Below, in pieces: positions 1 to 8,783 of a stretch of DNA of 64,000 nucleotides (positions are counted from its first letter, which is position 1; each line of letters begins with the position of its first letter). Position numbers and translations under genes: made by a program. The stretch comes from Planctomycetota bacterium (GTDB lineage Bacteria > Planctomycetota > PLA2 > JAEUHO01), in assembly GCA_020631815.1 (NCBI GenBank), contig JACKGW010000007.1, positions 62,001-126,000 of the forward strand, given 5' to 3'. Under the pieces are notes generated by a model. That model was not told the origin of the DNA, searched no databases, and worked only from the letters and a program-made list of their open reading frames with translations.

Positions 1-1470
1 TTCGGCAACGCGAAGCTGATCTTCACGGTCGCCGTCTACCAGGTGCTCAAGGACCTGTCGGGCAACCAGCTGGTCAACCCGCAGAGCTGGGGCCCCTTCA
101 CGTGTGACGGCGAGGGCATCGCGACGGGCAAGCTGCTCCGCGAGGACTTCGAGGTCGCCACCGAGCGTGACGGCTCCACCTCCGACGCCGACTGGGGCTC
201 GTCCGAGGCCGGCGTGCTGCTCAGCCAGCCGCTCGTCAGCCGTGACGTGGTCATCACGGGCTCGGACTTCGACGCGGGCAGCGACTTCTCGGGTGAGGGC
301 TACAGCGGTAGCACCCCCGGCCCGCACGCGGCCATCCAGTCGGGAGCGGCCCAGGCCGTCACGGGCGGTCGTGGCCAGTACATCACGCTGGACGCCCCTC
401 TGGTCGGCAAGGACCGCAACAACTACACGCCGGCCCCGAACCCCGCGACCAGCGTGGGTCGCCGCGTGATGCAGAGCTACTCCGACGTCGAGATGGGCCC
501 GAAGGGCAGCATCACGCGCATGGGTATCGGCCCCGACCTCAACGCCACGTTCTCGAGTACCTACAACGGCGTGATCCTGCGCTTCGGCTACCAGAAGAAC
601 GACTCGATGAGCCTCGGCTCGTCCTTCAACGGCAACTACGCGGGCAACCCGACCGAGGTCTACCGCGGCTCGTTCTCCGTGGCCCAGAAGGCCAACGTGG
701 GCAACTACCCCGGGACCAACAACGCCGGTACCACGGCCGTCAGCGCGGTGAACCCCTGCACGCCGGCCCACAACAACCCGCTGTACACGTACACGGGCCA
801 CCTCATGTGGCCGACCCCGACCACCTACTTCAAGTGGGATCCCGGCACGGGTGACGTGAACGACAGCGTCCTGCTGTTCGACATGAGCGTGCCGGAGAGC
901 ACGGGCACGTTCCAGCAGATCCGCGGCTGGTGGGCCATGCAGTACCCCTGCGCCGGCTACAACCTGGGCCTCAACGCCTTCATCGGCGGCTTCCCCACGC
1001 GCTTCCTGCTCTCGGGCTTCGAGGAGGACACCCCGAACCCGCCCGAGAACCTGAGCGGTGGCGCGGCCCAGAACATCAAGAACCCCGACCACCTGGTCCT
1101 CGACGCCCTGTTCACGGTCACCAAGGTCGAGAGCATCGGTCAGTCGCTGTTCTACGGTCCTCCCGGACACGTCTGGAGCTCGCCCTTCGGTGAGACCTTC
1201 GGTACGGACACGAACTACCTGACGCCCGAGGTCGACCCCTCTGTCCAGAGCGGTGGTGCCCAGGTCATCCTGGAGTTCCAGGGCGCGATGGCCGTCGAGC
1301 CGGATCGCCGCACGATCAACGCCGGCTTCGCCTCCACGGGCTGGACCCGCGAGATCGACGACTGCGACGGGTTCCCCTTCATCCGCTGGCGCGCCACGCT
1401 GCTGAGCAACCTGCTGAGCGGCCAGGTCGCCCGGGTGAACCGCATCCTCATCCCGATGATCTCGAACTGA
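1..1470 (+). CDS. Secreted/surface protein with Ig-like region, 5' end missing
   Basis: The frame is open from base 1 to the TGA at 1470 and has no convincing start inside the window, so this is the C-terminal part (about 489 residues) of a longer protein. The first residues read like the last strand of a bacterial Ig-like (Big_5/SbsA type) domain, with a 'DLSGNQL' turn of the kind also found in the next gene. The rest is rich in Gly, Asn, Ser, Thr and aromatic residues, has few Lys and shows no membrane segment, as in secreted beta-rich proteins. No catalytic motif was recognised. It lies just upstream of a lipoprotein gene of the same style, so both may be envelope or extracellular structural proteins. 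Function unknown; the coding call itself is firm because base composition by codon position is strongly biased. Confidence 0.75.
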   Translation, partial: FGNAKLIFTVAVYQVLKDLSGNQLVNPQSWGPFTCDGEGIATGKLLREDFEVATERDGSTSDADWGSSEAGVLLSQPLVSRDVVITGSDFDAGSDFSGEGYSGSTPGPHAAIQSGAAQAVTGGRGQYITLDAPLVGKDRNNYTPAPNPATSVGRRVMQSYSDVEMGPKGSITRMGIGPDLNATFSSTYNGVILRFGYQKNDSMSLGSSFNGNYAGNPTEVYRGSFSVAQKANVGNYPGTNNAGTTAVSAVNPCTPAHNNPLYTYTGHLMWPTPTTYFKWDPGTGDVNDSVLLFDMSVPESTGTFQQIRGWWAMQYPCAGYNLGLNAFIGGFPTRFLLSGFEEDTPNPPENLSGGAAQNIKNPDHLVLDALFTVTKVESIGQSLFYGPPGHVWSSPFGETFGTDTNYLTPEVDPSVQSGGAQVILEFQGAMAVEPDRRTINAGFASTGWTREIDDCDGFPFIRWRATLLSNLLSGQVARVNRILIPMISN

Positions 1471-1485
1471 GGACGGCTGACGTTG

Positions 1486-1546
1486 CGGCGCCTCGCCAGC
1501 ACGAGGCGCCGTGACACACGTGTGCACCCGGGGACACGCCGGGTGC
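1486..1546 (+). terminator. Two tandem hairpins after the first gene
   Basis: A perfect 10-bp stem (1486-1495 with 1502-1511, 6-nt loop) begins 16 bases after the stop codon. A second 8-bp stem (1524-1531 with 1539-1546, 7-nt loop) follows. There is no clean T-run, but a pyrimidine-rich stretch lies at about 1570-1610. They probably end the upstream transcript before the next gene. Confidence 0.6.
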
Positions 1547-1738
1547 GCACGGCATGCCTCGCCCCGTGTCACGCCTTGCTTCTCCCTCTTTCCCCTTCCC
1601 TTTCTCCATGAGTCCTCGTCCCGGGTACCGGGGCGAGGCCCGGGTGGCAACGAGTCGAGCTCCGGACGCTCGCCCACTTGGTCTCACCAGAGCACCCGTC
1701 GTCAGTCGCTGACCGGGTGTCTGAAGGAGTTCTCGCCG

Positions 1739-4700
1739 ATGCGTCGAGCCCGCTCGTCCTTGATCTTCGCCCTGGCCCTCACCCTCGCGGTCTCCGTCTC
1801 GATGACGTCCTGCGGTGGGAAGACGGGGGGCCCGGACCCGAGGTTCGTCCTGGTCAGCTTCAACTTGCCGGACATCAGCGGCATCCCGCTGAACCAGGCC
1901 CTCATCCTGACCTTCAGCGAGGACGTGGACCCGGACACGATCACGCTGGACACGCTTCGCGTGATCGGTGCCACGGGCCCGTTCTTCGAGGCCACGATCG
2001 TCGACGGCAACCTGGTGGCGCTGCTGCCTCGTACGCCTAACTTCGGCGACTACTCCGACGTGGGCCTGAGCCCCAACACGACCTACACGCTCAGCCTTCC
2101 GGTCTACCCGGCGACGGCCACCATCCGTACGCCGGACGGCAAGCAGCTGGTCGAGGCCGACAGCTTCTTCTTCCGCACGCTCGGCACGCCGACGTTCGTG
2201 GAGCCGCGCCGCGCGGTGGTCCACGGCTTGGTTCCCAGCCAGGGCGGCCGGTCGGATGACGAAGGCTGTCTCCAGAACATCGCCAACGCGCTGTACGTCT
2301 CGCCGCAGGTCGACGCCAGCGTCATCCAGACGGGCTCGGGCCCGGGCGCAGCCCTGCTCTGCCTGCGCAACGAGGGTCGTCCGCGCATCATCGAGCCGGA
2401 GTCCTTCCCCCGCCACGACCAGCAGGCCGTCGGCACGCCTTCGGCGGTCAACCCCGGCCTCATCGACATGCCGGCGATCCGCCTCAAGGTCAACGAGCAG
2501 CTCGATCCGGCGACCGTGGTGGCCTACAACCCCGCGACGCAGATCCCGGCCAACGTCCAGCTCTGGCGCGTCGCGCTGAAGGACGGCACGCCGACGGGTC
2601 CGGACCGCATCAAGACCAACGAGCCCACGATCGTGCAGACGGCCACGTCGACCGAGATCATCTTGGGCCCGGCGGCCCCGATCCAGCAGGGCGTGTACGT
2701 GATCAACGTGATCCCGCAGGTCAAGGACCTGCCGGGCAACGCCCTGCGCACCGACGACCGCCCGAACCCGGCGATCGGTGGCTACAACGTCTTCGAGACC
2801 CTGCCGGCCTTCAACGCGAACATCCCCGGCGGTTACCGCATCTACTTCCAGACGCTGCAGGTGCCGAACACGGCTCTCGCCATCGTCGAGCAGTTCAACA
2901 GCAACGCTGCCGAGCACGGCGACAACACGAGCGCCACGACGGAGCCCGGTGTCTTCACGCAGAGCATCGTGGACATCGGCACGCCCGGCACGCTGGACGG
3001 CTTGCCCCTGGCCAGCTCGGTCGGCGGCGATCCTACGCCCAACAAGACGCTCACCTACGCGCCCGCGGACCCGAGCGGCTCGCTGGCTGGCCAGAGCACC
3101 ACGGCCAACTGGAACGAGGGCTCGGTCAGCGGCCAGGGCTTCCGCTTCCTGAACCTGCCCACGCTGCAGGTCAACCCCGACGCCCAGCCGGGCGGCGGCG
3201 CCGGTCTCTTGCGCGCCGTGTGGCGCCCGTACACCGGCAACGGCGGCGACGGCACGTTCAACTCGCCGGGCAACGGCACGGTGTTCAGCTTCAACACCAC
3301 CAGCGGCTCGACCAACGGTGACGGCATCTTCGAGTACGAGTCGTTCACGCTCAACGCGGGCGACACGATCGAGGCGACCGGTACCAAGCCCTTGCTCATC
3401 CTCGTCCGTGGCGCCGCCACGATCGAGGGCACCATCCGCTCGAACGGTGCGGTGGGCGAGCCTGGCTTCAACACCGATGGCACGGCTCCCTACGCCAACG
3501 CTGCCAGCCGCCCGCCGGGTGGCCCTGGTGGCCCGGGCGGCGCGGGCGGCGGCATCGGTGGCTTCGGTGCCAACCCGATCCTGTTGAACGTCAACGGCAG
3601 CAACGGCCAGAGCGGCGCCAACGTGTTCGGCACGTGGACGACCGAGCTGGCGACGGCCGGTGAGTCGCCCGGCGGCAAGGCTGCCTTCGGCTTCCAGGAC
3701 GCAGGTGGTACGGCTGCCGGTAGCGGCGGCGGCGGCGGCGGCGGCTTCGGCACGGCCGGCGGCGACGGCACGCTCTCCAGCGGTACGGACGCCGGCGTGG
3801 CCAACAACCCCAACGGCGGTTCGGCGGCCGGTACGAGCACGTTCGATCGCCTGCTGACCATGTTCCAGCCCGACCGCGGCTACAGCCCGTTCGCCAACAT
3901 CGTTGGCGGCGCGGGTGGCGGCGGCGGCTCGGCCGACGACGACAACGGTGCCAGCGAGGTCGGTGACGGCACGGGCGCCAATGGCGACGACGGCGGTGCC
4001 GGCGGCGGTGGCGGCGGCGGTGGTATCTGCATCCTGGCCGCGGGCGCGCTCAGCGTCACGGGGACGGGTATCGTCCAGGCCGACGGCGGCGACGGCGGCA
4101 GCACCTACTCCGAGGCGCAGCTGATCTTCGGTGACGGCGACGACGGCATGGCCGGCACGAGCGACGACACCGTGGTGGGCATCCAGAACGCCGTGACGCC
4201 GGGTGGCGACGGCGGCCCGGGTGGTGGCGGCAGCGGTGGCGGCATCCTGCTGATCGGCCGCACGGCCTCCATGGCCGGCACGCTGAGCGCCCAGGGCGGC
4301 ACCGGCGGCACGTCGGCCCTACTGACGCGCGTCGCAGGTGACGGCGGCAACGGCCGCATCGCGATCATCAGCTTCGCCGGCCAGGCGCTTCCGACGGTCA
4401 CCGGTACGGCCACGCCGTCCGCGTTCGTGTCGGCGGGTGCCTCCACGCAGTACAACCCCACGATCGAGCTCGCTTCGGTGGGTCAGAGCGAGTGGGTGGA
4501 CCTGTTCACGCCGACCGCGGAGTTCGCTCCCGATCCGGATGGTGTGGGCCCTCTCCCGCAGCAGTTCCCGACGTTCACCTCGAACTTCGCGGGCCTGACG
4601 GGTCTGGGCTTGGTGCAAGGCGCTGGCGCGGACTTCGACGGTGTGCTCGAGTTCCAGGGCGCCGACGACCTGTCGCCGTCGCCCGCGGGCGTCACGCCCA

Positions 4701-4879
4701 CCACGGCGGACGGCCTCACCCAGTGGGTGTCTTCGGCCAACATCACGTCGATCAACTTCAAGCGGTACTTCCGCTGGCGCTTCCGCTTCTTCGTGAGCTC
4801 GACGTACGTCGGCCATGGCGGCTCGGCCAACCCGATGCCGCAGGTGTTCGACCTCGAGATCCAGTTCGAGAAGAGCTGA
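1739..4879 (+). CDS. Large Gly-rich lipoprotein with N-terminal Ig-like domain
   Basis: Predicted lipoprotein of 1,046 residues. The start is ATG 1739, eight bases after the Shine-Dalgarno AAGGAGT; upstream in-frame codons are ignored because residue 1 here begins a clean signal peptide. The lipobox is MTSC with Cys at residue 25. Residues of about 35-165 resemble a Big_5/SbsA Ig-like domain, with 'ILTFSEDVDPDTI' as the recognisable strand. Residues of about 610-870 are very Gly-rich, with long runs of alternating Gly, Ala and Ser. The C-terminal ~150 residues look like a beta-rich folded domain. No enzyme motif is visible. The likely role is a surface or outer-membrane-anchored structural protein. 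Its style matches the truncated gene before it. Strong hairpins flank it on both sides, so it is probably its own transcription unit. Confidence 0.85.
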   Translation: MRRARSSLIFALALTLAVSVSMTSCGGKTGGPDPRFVLVSFNLPDISGIPLNQALILTFSEDVDPDTITLDTLRVIGATGPFFEATIVDGNLVALLPRTPNFGDYSDVGLSPNTTYTLSLPVYPATATIRTPDGKQLVEADSFFFRTLGTPTFVEPRRAVVHGLVPSQGGRSDDEGCLQNIANALYVSPQVDASVIQTGSGPGAALLCLRNEGRPRIIEPESFPRHDQQAVGTPSAVNPGLIDMPAIRLKVNEQLDPATVVAYNPATQIPANVQLWRVALKDGTPTGPDRIKTNEPTIVQTATSTEIILGPAAPIQQGVYVINVIPQVKDLPGNALRTDDRPNPAIGGYNVFETLPAFNANIPGGYRIYFQTLQVPNTALAIVEQFNSNAAEHGDNTSATTEPGVFTQSIVDIGTPGTLDGLPLASSVGGDPTPNKTLTYAPADPSGSLAGQSTTANWNEGSVSGQGFRFLNLPTLQVNPDAQPGGGAGLLRAVWRPYTGNGGDGTFNSPGNGTVFSFNTTSGSTNGDGIFEYESFTLNAGDTIEATGTKPLLILVRGAATIEGTIRSNGAVGEPGFNTDGTAPYANAASRPPGGPGGPGGAGGGIGGFGANPILLNVNGSNGQSGANVFGTWTTELATAGESPGGKAAFGFQDAGGTAAGSGGGGGGGFGTAGGDGTLSSGTDAGVANNPNGGSAAGTSTFDRLLTMFQPDRGYSPFANIVGGAGGGGGSADDDNGASEVGDGTGANGDDGGAGGGGGGGGICILAAGALSVTGTGIVQADGGDGGSTYSEAQLIFGDGDDGMAGTSDDTVVGIQNAVTPGGDGGPGGGGSGGGILLIGRTASMAGTLSAQGGTGGTSALLTRVAGDGGNGRIAIISFAGQALPTVTGTATPSAFVSAGASTQYNPTIELASVGQSEWVDLFTPTAEFAPDPDGVGPLPQQFPTFTSNFAGLTGLGLVQGAGADFDGVLEFQGADDLSPSPAGVTPTTADGLTQWVSSANITSINFKRYFRWRFRFFVSSTYVGHGGSANPMPQVFDLEIQFEKS

Positions 4880-4892
4880 TCGCGTGTGACGC

Positions 4893-4918
4893 GCCTGCCA
4901 AGCGTCGGCTTGGCAGGC
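4893..4918 (+). terminator. Hairpin terminator 1 after the Gly-rich lipoprotein gene
   Basis: Perfect 10-bp stem (4893-4902 with 4909-4918) and 6-nt loop, 13 bases after the stop codon. It lacks a T-run, but the next hairpin follows immediately. Confidence 0.65.
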
Positions 4919-4933
4919 ATGTCAGGATCCTTG

Positions 4934-4970
4934 CGACGCGCCGGAGACACGGCTCTCTGGCGCGTCGTTT
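4934..4970 (+). terminator. Hairpin terminator 2 with T-tract
   Basis: A 14-bp stem (4934-4947 with 4954-4967, one G-U pair) and a 6-nt loop, followed directly by TTTCGTTC. This is a textbook intrinsic terminator and backs up the hairpin just upstream. Confidence 0.75.
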
Positions 4971-5021
4971 CGTTCCCGGGACGAGCGCTGGGCGCGAGCT
5001 GTCGCGTGGGGAGTGGTACGC

Positions 5022-6935
5022 GTGATCAAGCGGGCCGGCGCGCCGTTGCTGCTCGTGCTCCTCGCCGTGCTCGCGTGCCACGGGCGCGCCGTGCTGGACC
5101 AGCGTGCCGGCGACCAGCGCGTCGCGCTGGGTGACGCCGGCACCTTGTCGGGTCCGCTCGTCGACGAGGACCTGTCGGGTCGTGGGACGTGGCTTGCGGG
5201 CCCGCCCGTTGGCGACGGCACCTGGCGCCCGGCCGCCTCGCTGTTGTACGCGGCCGAAGCTTCGCTCTTCGGCCCGGCCCACGCCGCGGGCTTCCAGGCC
5301 ACCAGCCTGCTGCTGTTCCTGCTGCTCGCCGCGAGCCTCGTGGCCTGGTTGGTCGAGGCGGGCCTGCCGCCCGCCGTCGCTGCGCTCGCGACCGGCCTGC
5401 TCGCCTGCCATCCGGCGAGCGTCGAGGCGGTGGCCTACGTCCCGGCGCAGGCCCTGGTGGCCGCGACGTGCCTCGCCTTGCTGGCGGGGCGCCTGGGCCT
5501 ACGGAGCAGTCGCTACGCCCGGTTGGGGGCCGTCGTGGCCTACGTCGTGGTGCTGCTGTTGGAGCCCGTCGCCCTCGTCGTGCCGTGGCTCGTGTGGGCC
5601 GTGTCGTCGCGCCGCAGCCGCACGGTGGCGTGGGGCTGGCTGGGCGCGCTGGGGGCGTGGCTCGTGCTGCGCGCGGTGCTGCCGGATGTGACGTGGCTTC
5701 CGGCCGCGCGGCCTCTCGGTGAGGGTCTGGCCACGACGGCGGGCCTGGTGCCCGCAGCGCTCGGTGGGTGGCTGCTTCCGCACGGGCTGCCCTACGGGAC
5801 GCCGCACCCGCTTCCCTTCGACCCGGCCTCGGCGGGGGTCGTGCTGGGTGCCGGCCTGCTCCTCACGGCCGCGCTGTTGGCGCTGCTGCCAGGTCTCCTC
5901 GGCCCCCGAACACGCGCGGGCCTCGGGGGGCTCGTGCTCGGCTGGCTCGTCCTGGTTCCGGGTGTGTTCGTCGCCGAGCCGCTGCTCTTCGAGTCGCAGA
6001 CCGTCGTGCTGTTGCCTGCGGCCGTGCTGCTCGTGGCGTCGCTCCTCACCCGCGCCGTTTCGGCCGGCGGGCGCACGGCCCGCGCCGCATGGGCCGTGGG
6101 GGGTGTCGTGCTGCTCGCGGGGTTCATCCTGGCGGCGATTCGCCACGGTGCCTGGGTCGACGACGTGACGCTGGAGTCGCGGGCCCTGGCCGAGCGTCCG
6201 GAGGACGTCGACACGGCCTTGCGACGCTTCCGTGCCCTCGCTGCGGCGGGCCGTCGCGTGGAAGCCTGGCGTGCGGCCGGGCAGGCCATCGAGGGACGAC
6301 CGCTGGACGGCGCGCTGCGCGTCGAAGTGGCCGACCTCGTCGGCGCCATCGCGGAGGACGTCTCGGCGTCCTCTCGCGTCGGACTGGACACGCGGCGCCT
6401 CAGGCAAGTGCAGGCCCTGGGTTACCAGGGGGCGCTGGATGCGTTCGCGCGTCAGGCCGGGCACCTCACGGGCGCCGACCGCTCGCTTCGCGCCTACGCG
6501 CTCGCGCGCCAGATGGAGGTGGCCATCGGGCTCGGTGACCTCGACCTGGCGCGATCGGCGCTCGAGCTGAGGCTGCGCCTGGCGCACCCCGAGGCGGCCG
6601 AGCTCGAGGATGCCGTGGCGGCGGCGGGCTGGCCGGCCCGTCGTGACATCTTGTTGCTCGCCTTGCGGGCGCTCCAGGCGCCTCCGGACGGCGTACCCGC
6701 GGAGGCCTACCGGGGCGCGCGCGCGCGCGCCCTCGCCGTGGCGGACCTCGACGCCTCGCAAGCAGGCGAAGACCTGCTCGCTCCGTGGGTCGAAGCCATG
6801 GAGGCGGTCGTTCGCGACATGGAGGCCGACACCAACCGGGAGCCCGACCCGCAGGTCTGGCTGACCCTCGCGCGCGTGCTGGACCGACTTGGCAAGGTGG
6901 AGCGTGCGGCCGCCCTCCGGGCTCGCGCGGAGTAG
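5022..6935 (+). CDS. TMTC-like polytopic membrane protein with C-terminal helical repeats
   Basis: About 637 residues. GTG 5022 follows GGGGAG at a good distance; GTG 5013 is an alternative. The N-terminal ~380 residues hold many hydrophobic segments. They contain the order seen in TMTC/GT-C fold mannosyltransferase-like proteins: an acidic 'VDED' loop, a 'TWRPAASLLY' segment, and later 'ACHPASVEAVAYV', which mirrors the family's HP-x-x-x-E-A-V motif. The C-terminal ~250 residues are Ala/Leu/Arg-rich helices that look like degenerate TPR repeats. The family would predict sugar transfer to envelope proteins using a lipid-linked donor, but I cannot see proof of activity. It stands alone between a terminator and the regulatory pair downstream. 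The membrane-plus-TPR layout is sure; the glycosyltransferase link is inference. Confidence 0.7.
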   Translation: MIKRAGAPLLLVLLAVLACHGRAVLDQRAGDQRVALGDAGTLSGPLVDEDLSGRGTWLAGPPVGDGTWRPAASLLYAAEASLFGPAHAAGFQATSLLLFLLLAASLVAWLVEAGLPPAVAALATGLLACHPASVEAVAYVPAQALVAATCLALLAGRLGLRSSRYARLGAVVAYVVVLLLEPVALVVPWLVWAVSSRRSRTVAWGWLGALGAWLVLRAVLPDVTWLPAARPLGEGLATTAGLVPAALGGWLLPHGLPYGTPHPLPFDPASAGVVLGAGLLLTAALLALLPGLLGPRTRAGLGGLVLGWLVLVPGVFVAEPLLFESQTVVLLPAAVLLVASLLTRAVSAGGRTARAAWAVGGVVLLAGFILAAIRHGAWVDDVTLESRALAERPEDVDTALRRFRALAAAGRRVEAWRAAGQAIEGRPLDGALRVEVADLVGAIAEDVSASSRVGLDTRRLRQVQALGYQGALDAFARQAGHLTGADRSLRAYALARQMEVAIGLGDLDLARSALELRLRLAHPEAAELEDAVAAAGWPARRDILLLALRALQAPPDGVPAEAYRGARARALAVADLDASQAGEDLLAPWVEAMEAVVRDMEADTNREPDPQVWLTLARVLDRLGKVERAAALRARAE

Positions 6936-6968
6936 GGGGACGCTCGCGGCGGCACGCGGGCCTGCGGT

Positions 6969-7478
6969 ATGGTGACGCGCCGCCTGTCGGGCGGAGCCGC
7001 CGTGGCCCCGGTCGTCGGGCCCGAGGTCCCCATGCCCCACGGTCTGCCCGCGGCGTTCGAGATGCTCGTGCCGACCGACCTCGCCTACGTGCGCCCGGCG
7101 CGCAAGATGCTCGAGGCCCTCTTGGTGGCGCAGGGCTGGGGGGAGGACGACGTCGACGACGTGGGCCTACTGGCCACGGAGGTCGTGCAGAACGCCATCG
7201 AGCACGGCTCCCGCGGCGATGGCAGCGAGCTGGTCCGCATCGTCTGCCACGTGGAGGCGGAGGCCGTCACGCTCGAGGTCTCCGATCCCGGATCCGGCAA
7301 GGACCCCGAGATCGCCATCGCCCGCGACCCGACCGAGCCGCCCCCGCTGGATGCGGCTCGGGGCCGGGGTCTCTTCCTGATCAACCGCCTGGCGACGCGC
7401 TTCGATCGGGAGATCGGCGTCGAGGGGGGCTTGAGGATCGTCGTACGACGAGAGGCCGAGGAGGGCGAAGGCGAGTGA
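6969..7478 (+). CDS. RsbW-like serine kinase / anti-sigma factor (HATPase_c_2)
   Basis: 169 residues from ATG 6969; ATG 7032 ('MPHGLPAAFEM') is an equally possible start because the first ~20 residues are low complexity. The GHKL ATPase boxes are in order: N box 'ATEVVQNAIEHGS', G1 box 'VSDPGSGKD' and G2 box 'RGRGLFLINRLA'. This is the compact RsbW/SpoIIAB-type fold, which phosphorylates an anti-sigma-factor antagonist or binds a sigma factor directly. It overlaps the next gene by four bases (GTGA), so the two are almost surely co-translated. No STAS-domain antagonist and no partner sigma factor lie next to it. It may therefore act on genes elsewhere, or on the ECF system ten kilobases downstream, which is only a guess. 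Confidence 0.85.
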   Translation: MVTRRLSGGAAVAPVVGPEVPMPHGLPAAFEMLVPTDLAYVRPARKMLEALLVAQGWGEDDVDDVGLLATEVVQNAIEHGSRGDGSELVRIVCHVEAEAVTLEVSDPGSGKDPEIAIARDPTEPPPLDAARGRGLFLINRLATRFDREIGVEGGLRIVVRREAEEGEGE

Positions 7479-8755
7479 CCGGGGCGTGGGACATCCTGAG
7501 CGGCGACGCCGAGCGCGACCGCCGCAACGTCGAGATCGTTCTCGAGTCGGTTGCCGAGCTCTGGGGGCCGCGCCCGCTGGACGAGCTGTTTCGCAGCGCC
7601 GTCGACCGCGCGATCGCCGTCACGAGTGCGGAGCGCGGCTTCCTCATCGTCGCCGAGGACGGCGACCTGGTCACCGCCACGGCGCGCGCCCGAGGTGGCG
7701 GCGACCTGCCGCTGGACGAGCGCACGAGCCGCACGGTCATCGACCGCGTCGCCTCGACGGGTCAGCCGTCCATGACGATCGACGCGGCGGGCGGCGTGGC
7801 CGCCATGAGCGAGAGCATCCTCGCCCTCAAGCTGATGTCCGTGATGGCGGTGCCCCTCCAGGCCAAGGGCTCGGTCGTGGGGGTGCTGTACGTGGACAGC
7901 ACGGCGCGGGTGCGCGAGTTCAGCGCGACCGACTTCCGCGTGTTCCAGGCGCTGGGCGGCGTGGTCGGGTTGGCCGTGGAGAACGCGCGGCTGCTGGCCG
8001 AGCGCGCCGAGCAAGAGCGTCTCAAGCGCGAGCTGGCCGTGGCCCAGCAGATCCAGCAGCAGCTGCTGCCGCGGGACCTGCCGACGCTCCCCGGCTTCGA
8101 GCTGGGCGCCATCGGCCGTCCCTGCGAGGAGACCAGCGGCGACTACTACGACGTGGTGCCCGTCCAAGACCAGCGCATGGCGCTGGTGGTGGGGGACGTC
8201 AGCGGACACGGCCTGGGTCCGGCGCTGCTGATGGCGAGCGCCCGCGCGCTGCTGCGTGCGGCGCTGCAGCGAAACCCCGACCCCGCCGACGTGCTGCACC
8301 TCATGAACGACTACCTCGAGCGCGACACGCCCGAGGGCACGTTCATGAGCCTCTTCCTCGGGCTCCTCGATCCGGCGGCCGCCACGCTTCGCTACGGCAG
8401 CGCCGGCCACAACCCACCGCTCCTCCTGCGAGCCGATGGCACGCTCGACGAGCTGGGGCGGACCGGCCCCGTGCTGGGCATCGTCGAGGGTGCGCCGTTC
8501 GGCGTCTCCGACGCGGTCGTGCTTGCGCCCGGCGACGTGTTGCTCGGCTACACCGACGGCATGAACGAGGCGGCGGGTGCCGACGGCGAGCTCTACGGCG
8601 AGGAACGCCTGGAGGCGTCGCTACGCCGCCACGTGGCGGCGGGCGGCACGGCCCAAGCCATCGTCGACGGGCTGTGGGCCGACCTCATGGCGTTTGTCGG
8701 CGAGACGCCGCTCCAGGACGACGTGACGCTGCTCGTGGTCAAGCGCACGCCCTGA
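7475..8755 (+). CDS. GAF + PP2C (SpoIIE/RsbU-type) serine phosphatase
   Basis: 426 residues from GTG 7475, whose GTGA overlaps the stop of the kinase gene. Residues of about 25-175 form a GAF sensor domain ('RGFLIVAEDGDLV', then 'MAVPLQAKGSVVGVLYVD'). A helical linker with 'AVAQQIQQQLLP' follows, the usual entry to RsbU-type phosphatases. Residues of about 205-425 are the PP2C-like domain, with the metal-binding acidic residues in 'SGDYYDV', 'VGDVSGHG', 'YTDGMNEA' and 'QDDVTLLVV'. In the known pathway this phosphatase removes phosphate from a STAS antagonist that the RsbW-like kinase modifies. Fused switch partners translated together suggest a closed kinase/phosphatase module that responds to a small ligand of the GAF domain. 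Soluble, no membrane segment. Confidence 0.9.
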   Translation: MTGAWDILSGDAERDRRNVEIVLESVAELWGPRPLDELFRSAVDRAIAVTSAERGFLIVAEDGDLVTATARARGGGDLPLDERTSRTVIDRVASTGQPSMTIDAAGGVAAMSESILALKLMSVMAVPLQAKGSVVGVLYVDSTARVREFSATDFRVFQALGGVVGLAVENARLLAERAEQERLKRELAVAQQIQQQLLPRDLPTLPGFELGAIGRPCEETSGDYYDVVPVQDQRMALVVGDVSGHGLGPALLMASARALLRAALQRNPDPADVLHLMNDYLERDTPEGTFMSLFLGLLDPAAATLRYGSAGHNPPLLLRADGTLDELGRTGPVLGIVEGAPFGVSDAVVLAPGDVLLGYTDGMNEAAGADGELYGEERLEASLRRHVAAGGTAQAIVDGLWADLMAFVGETPLQDDVTLLVVKRTP

Positions 8756-8783
8756 GCGCGGCCGAGCCGAAACGCCCTGGCAG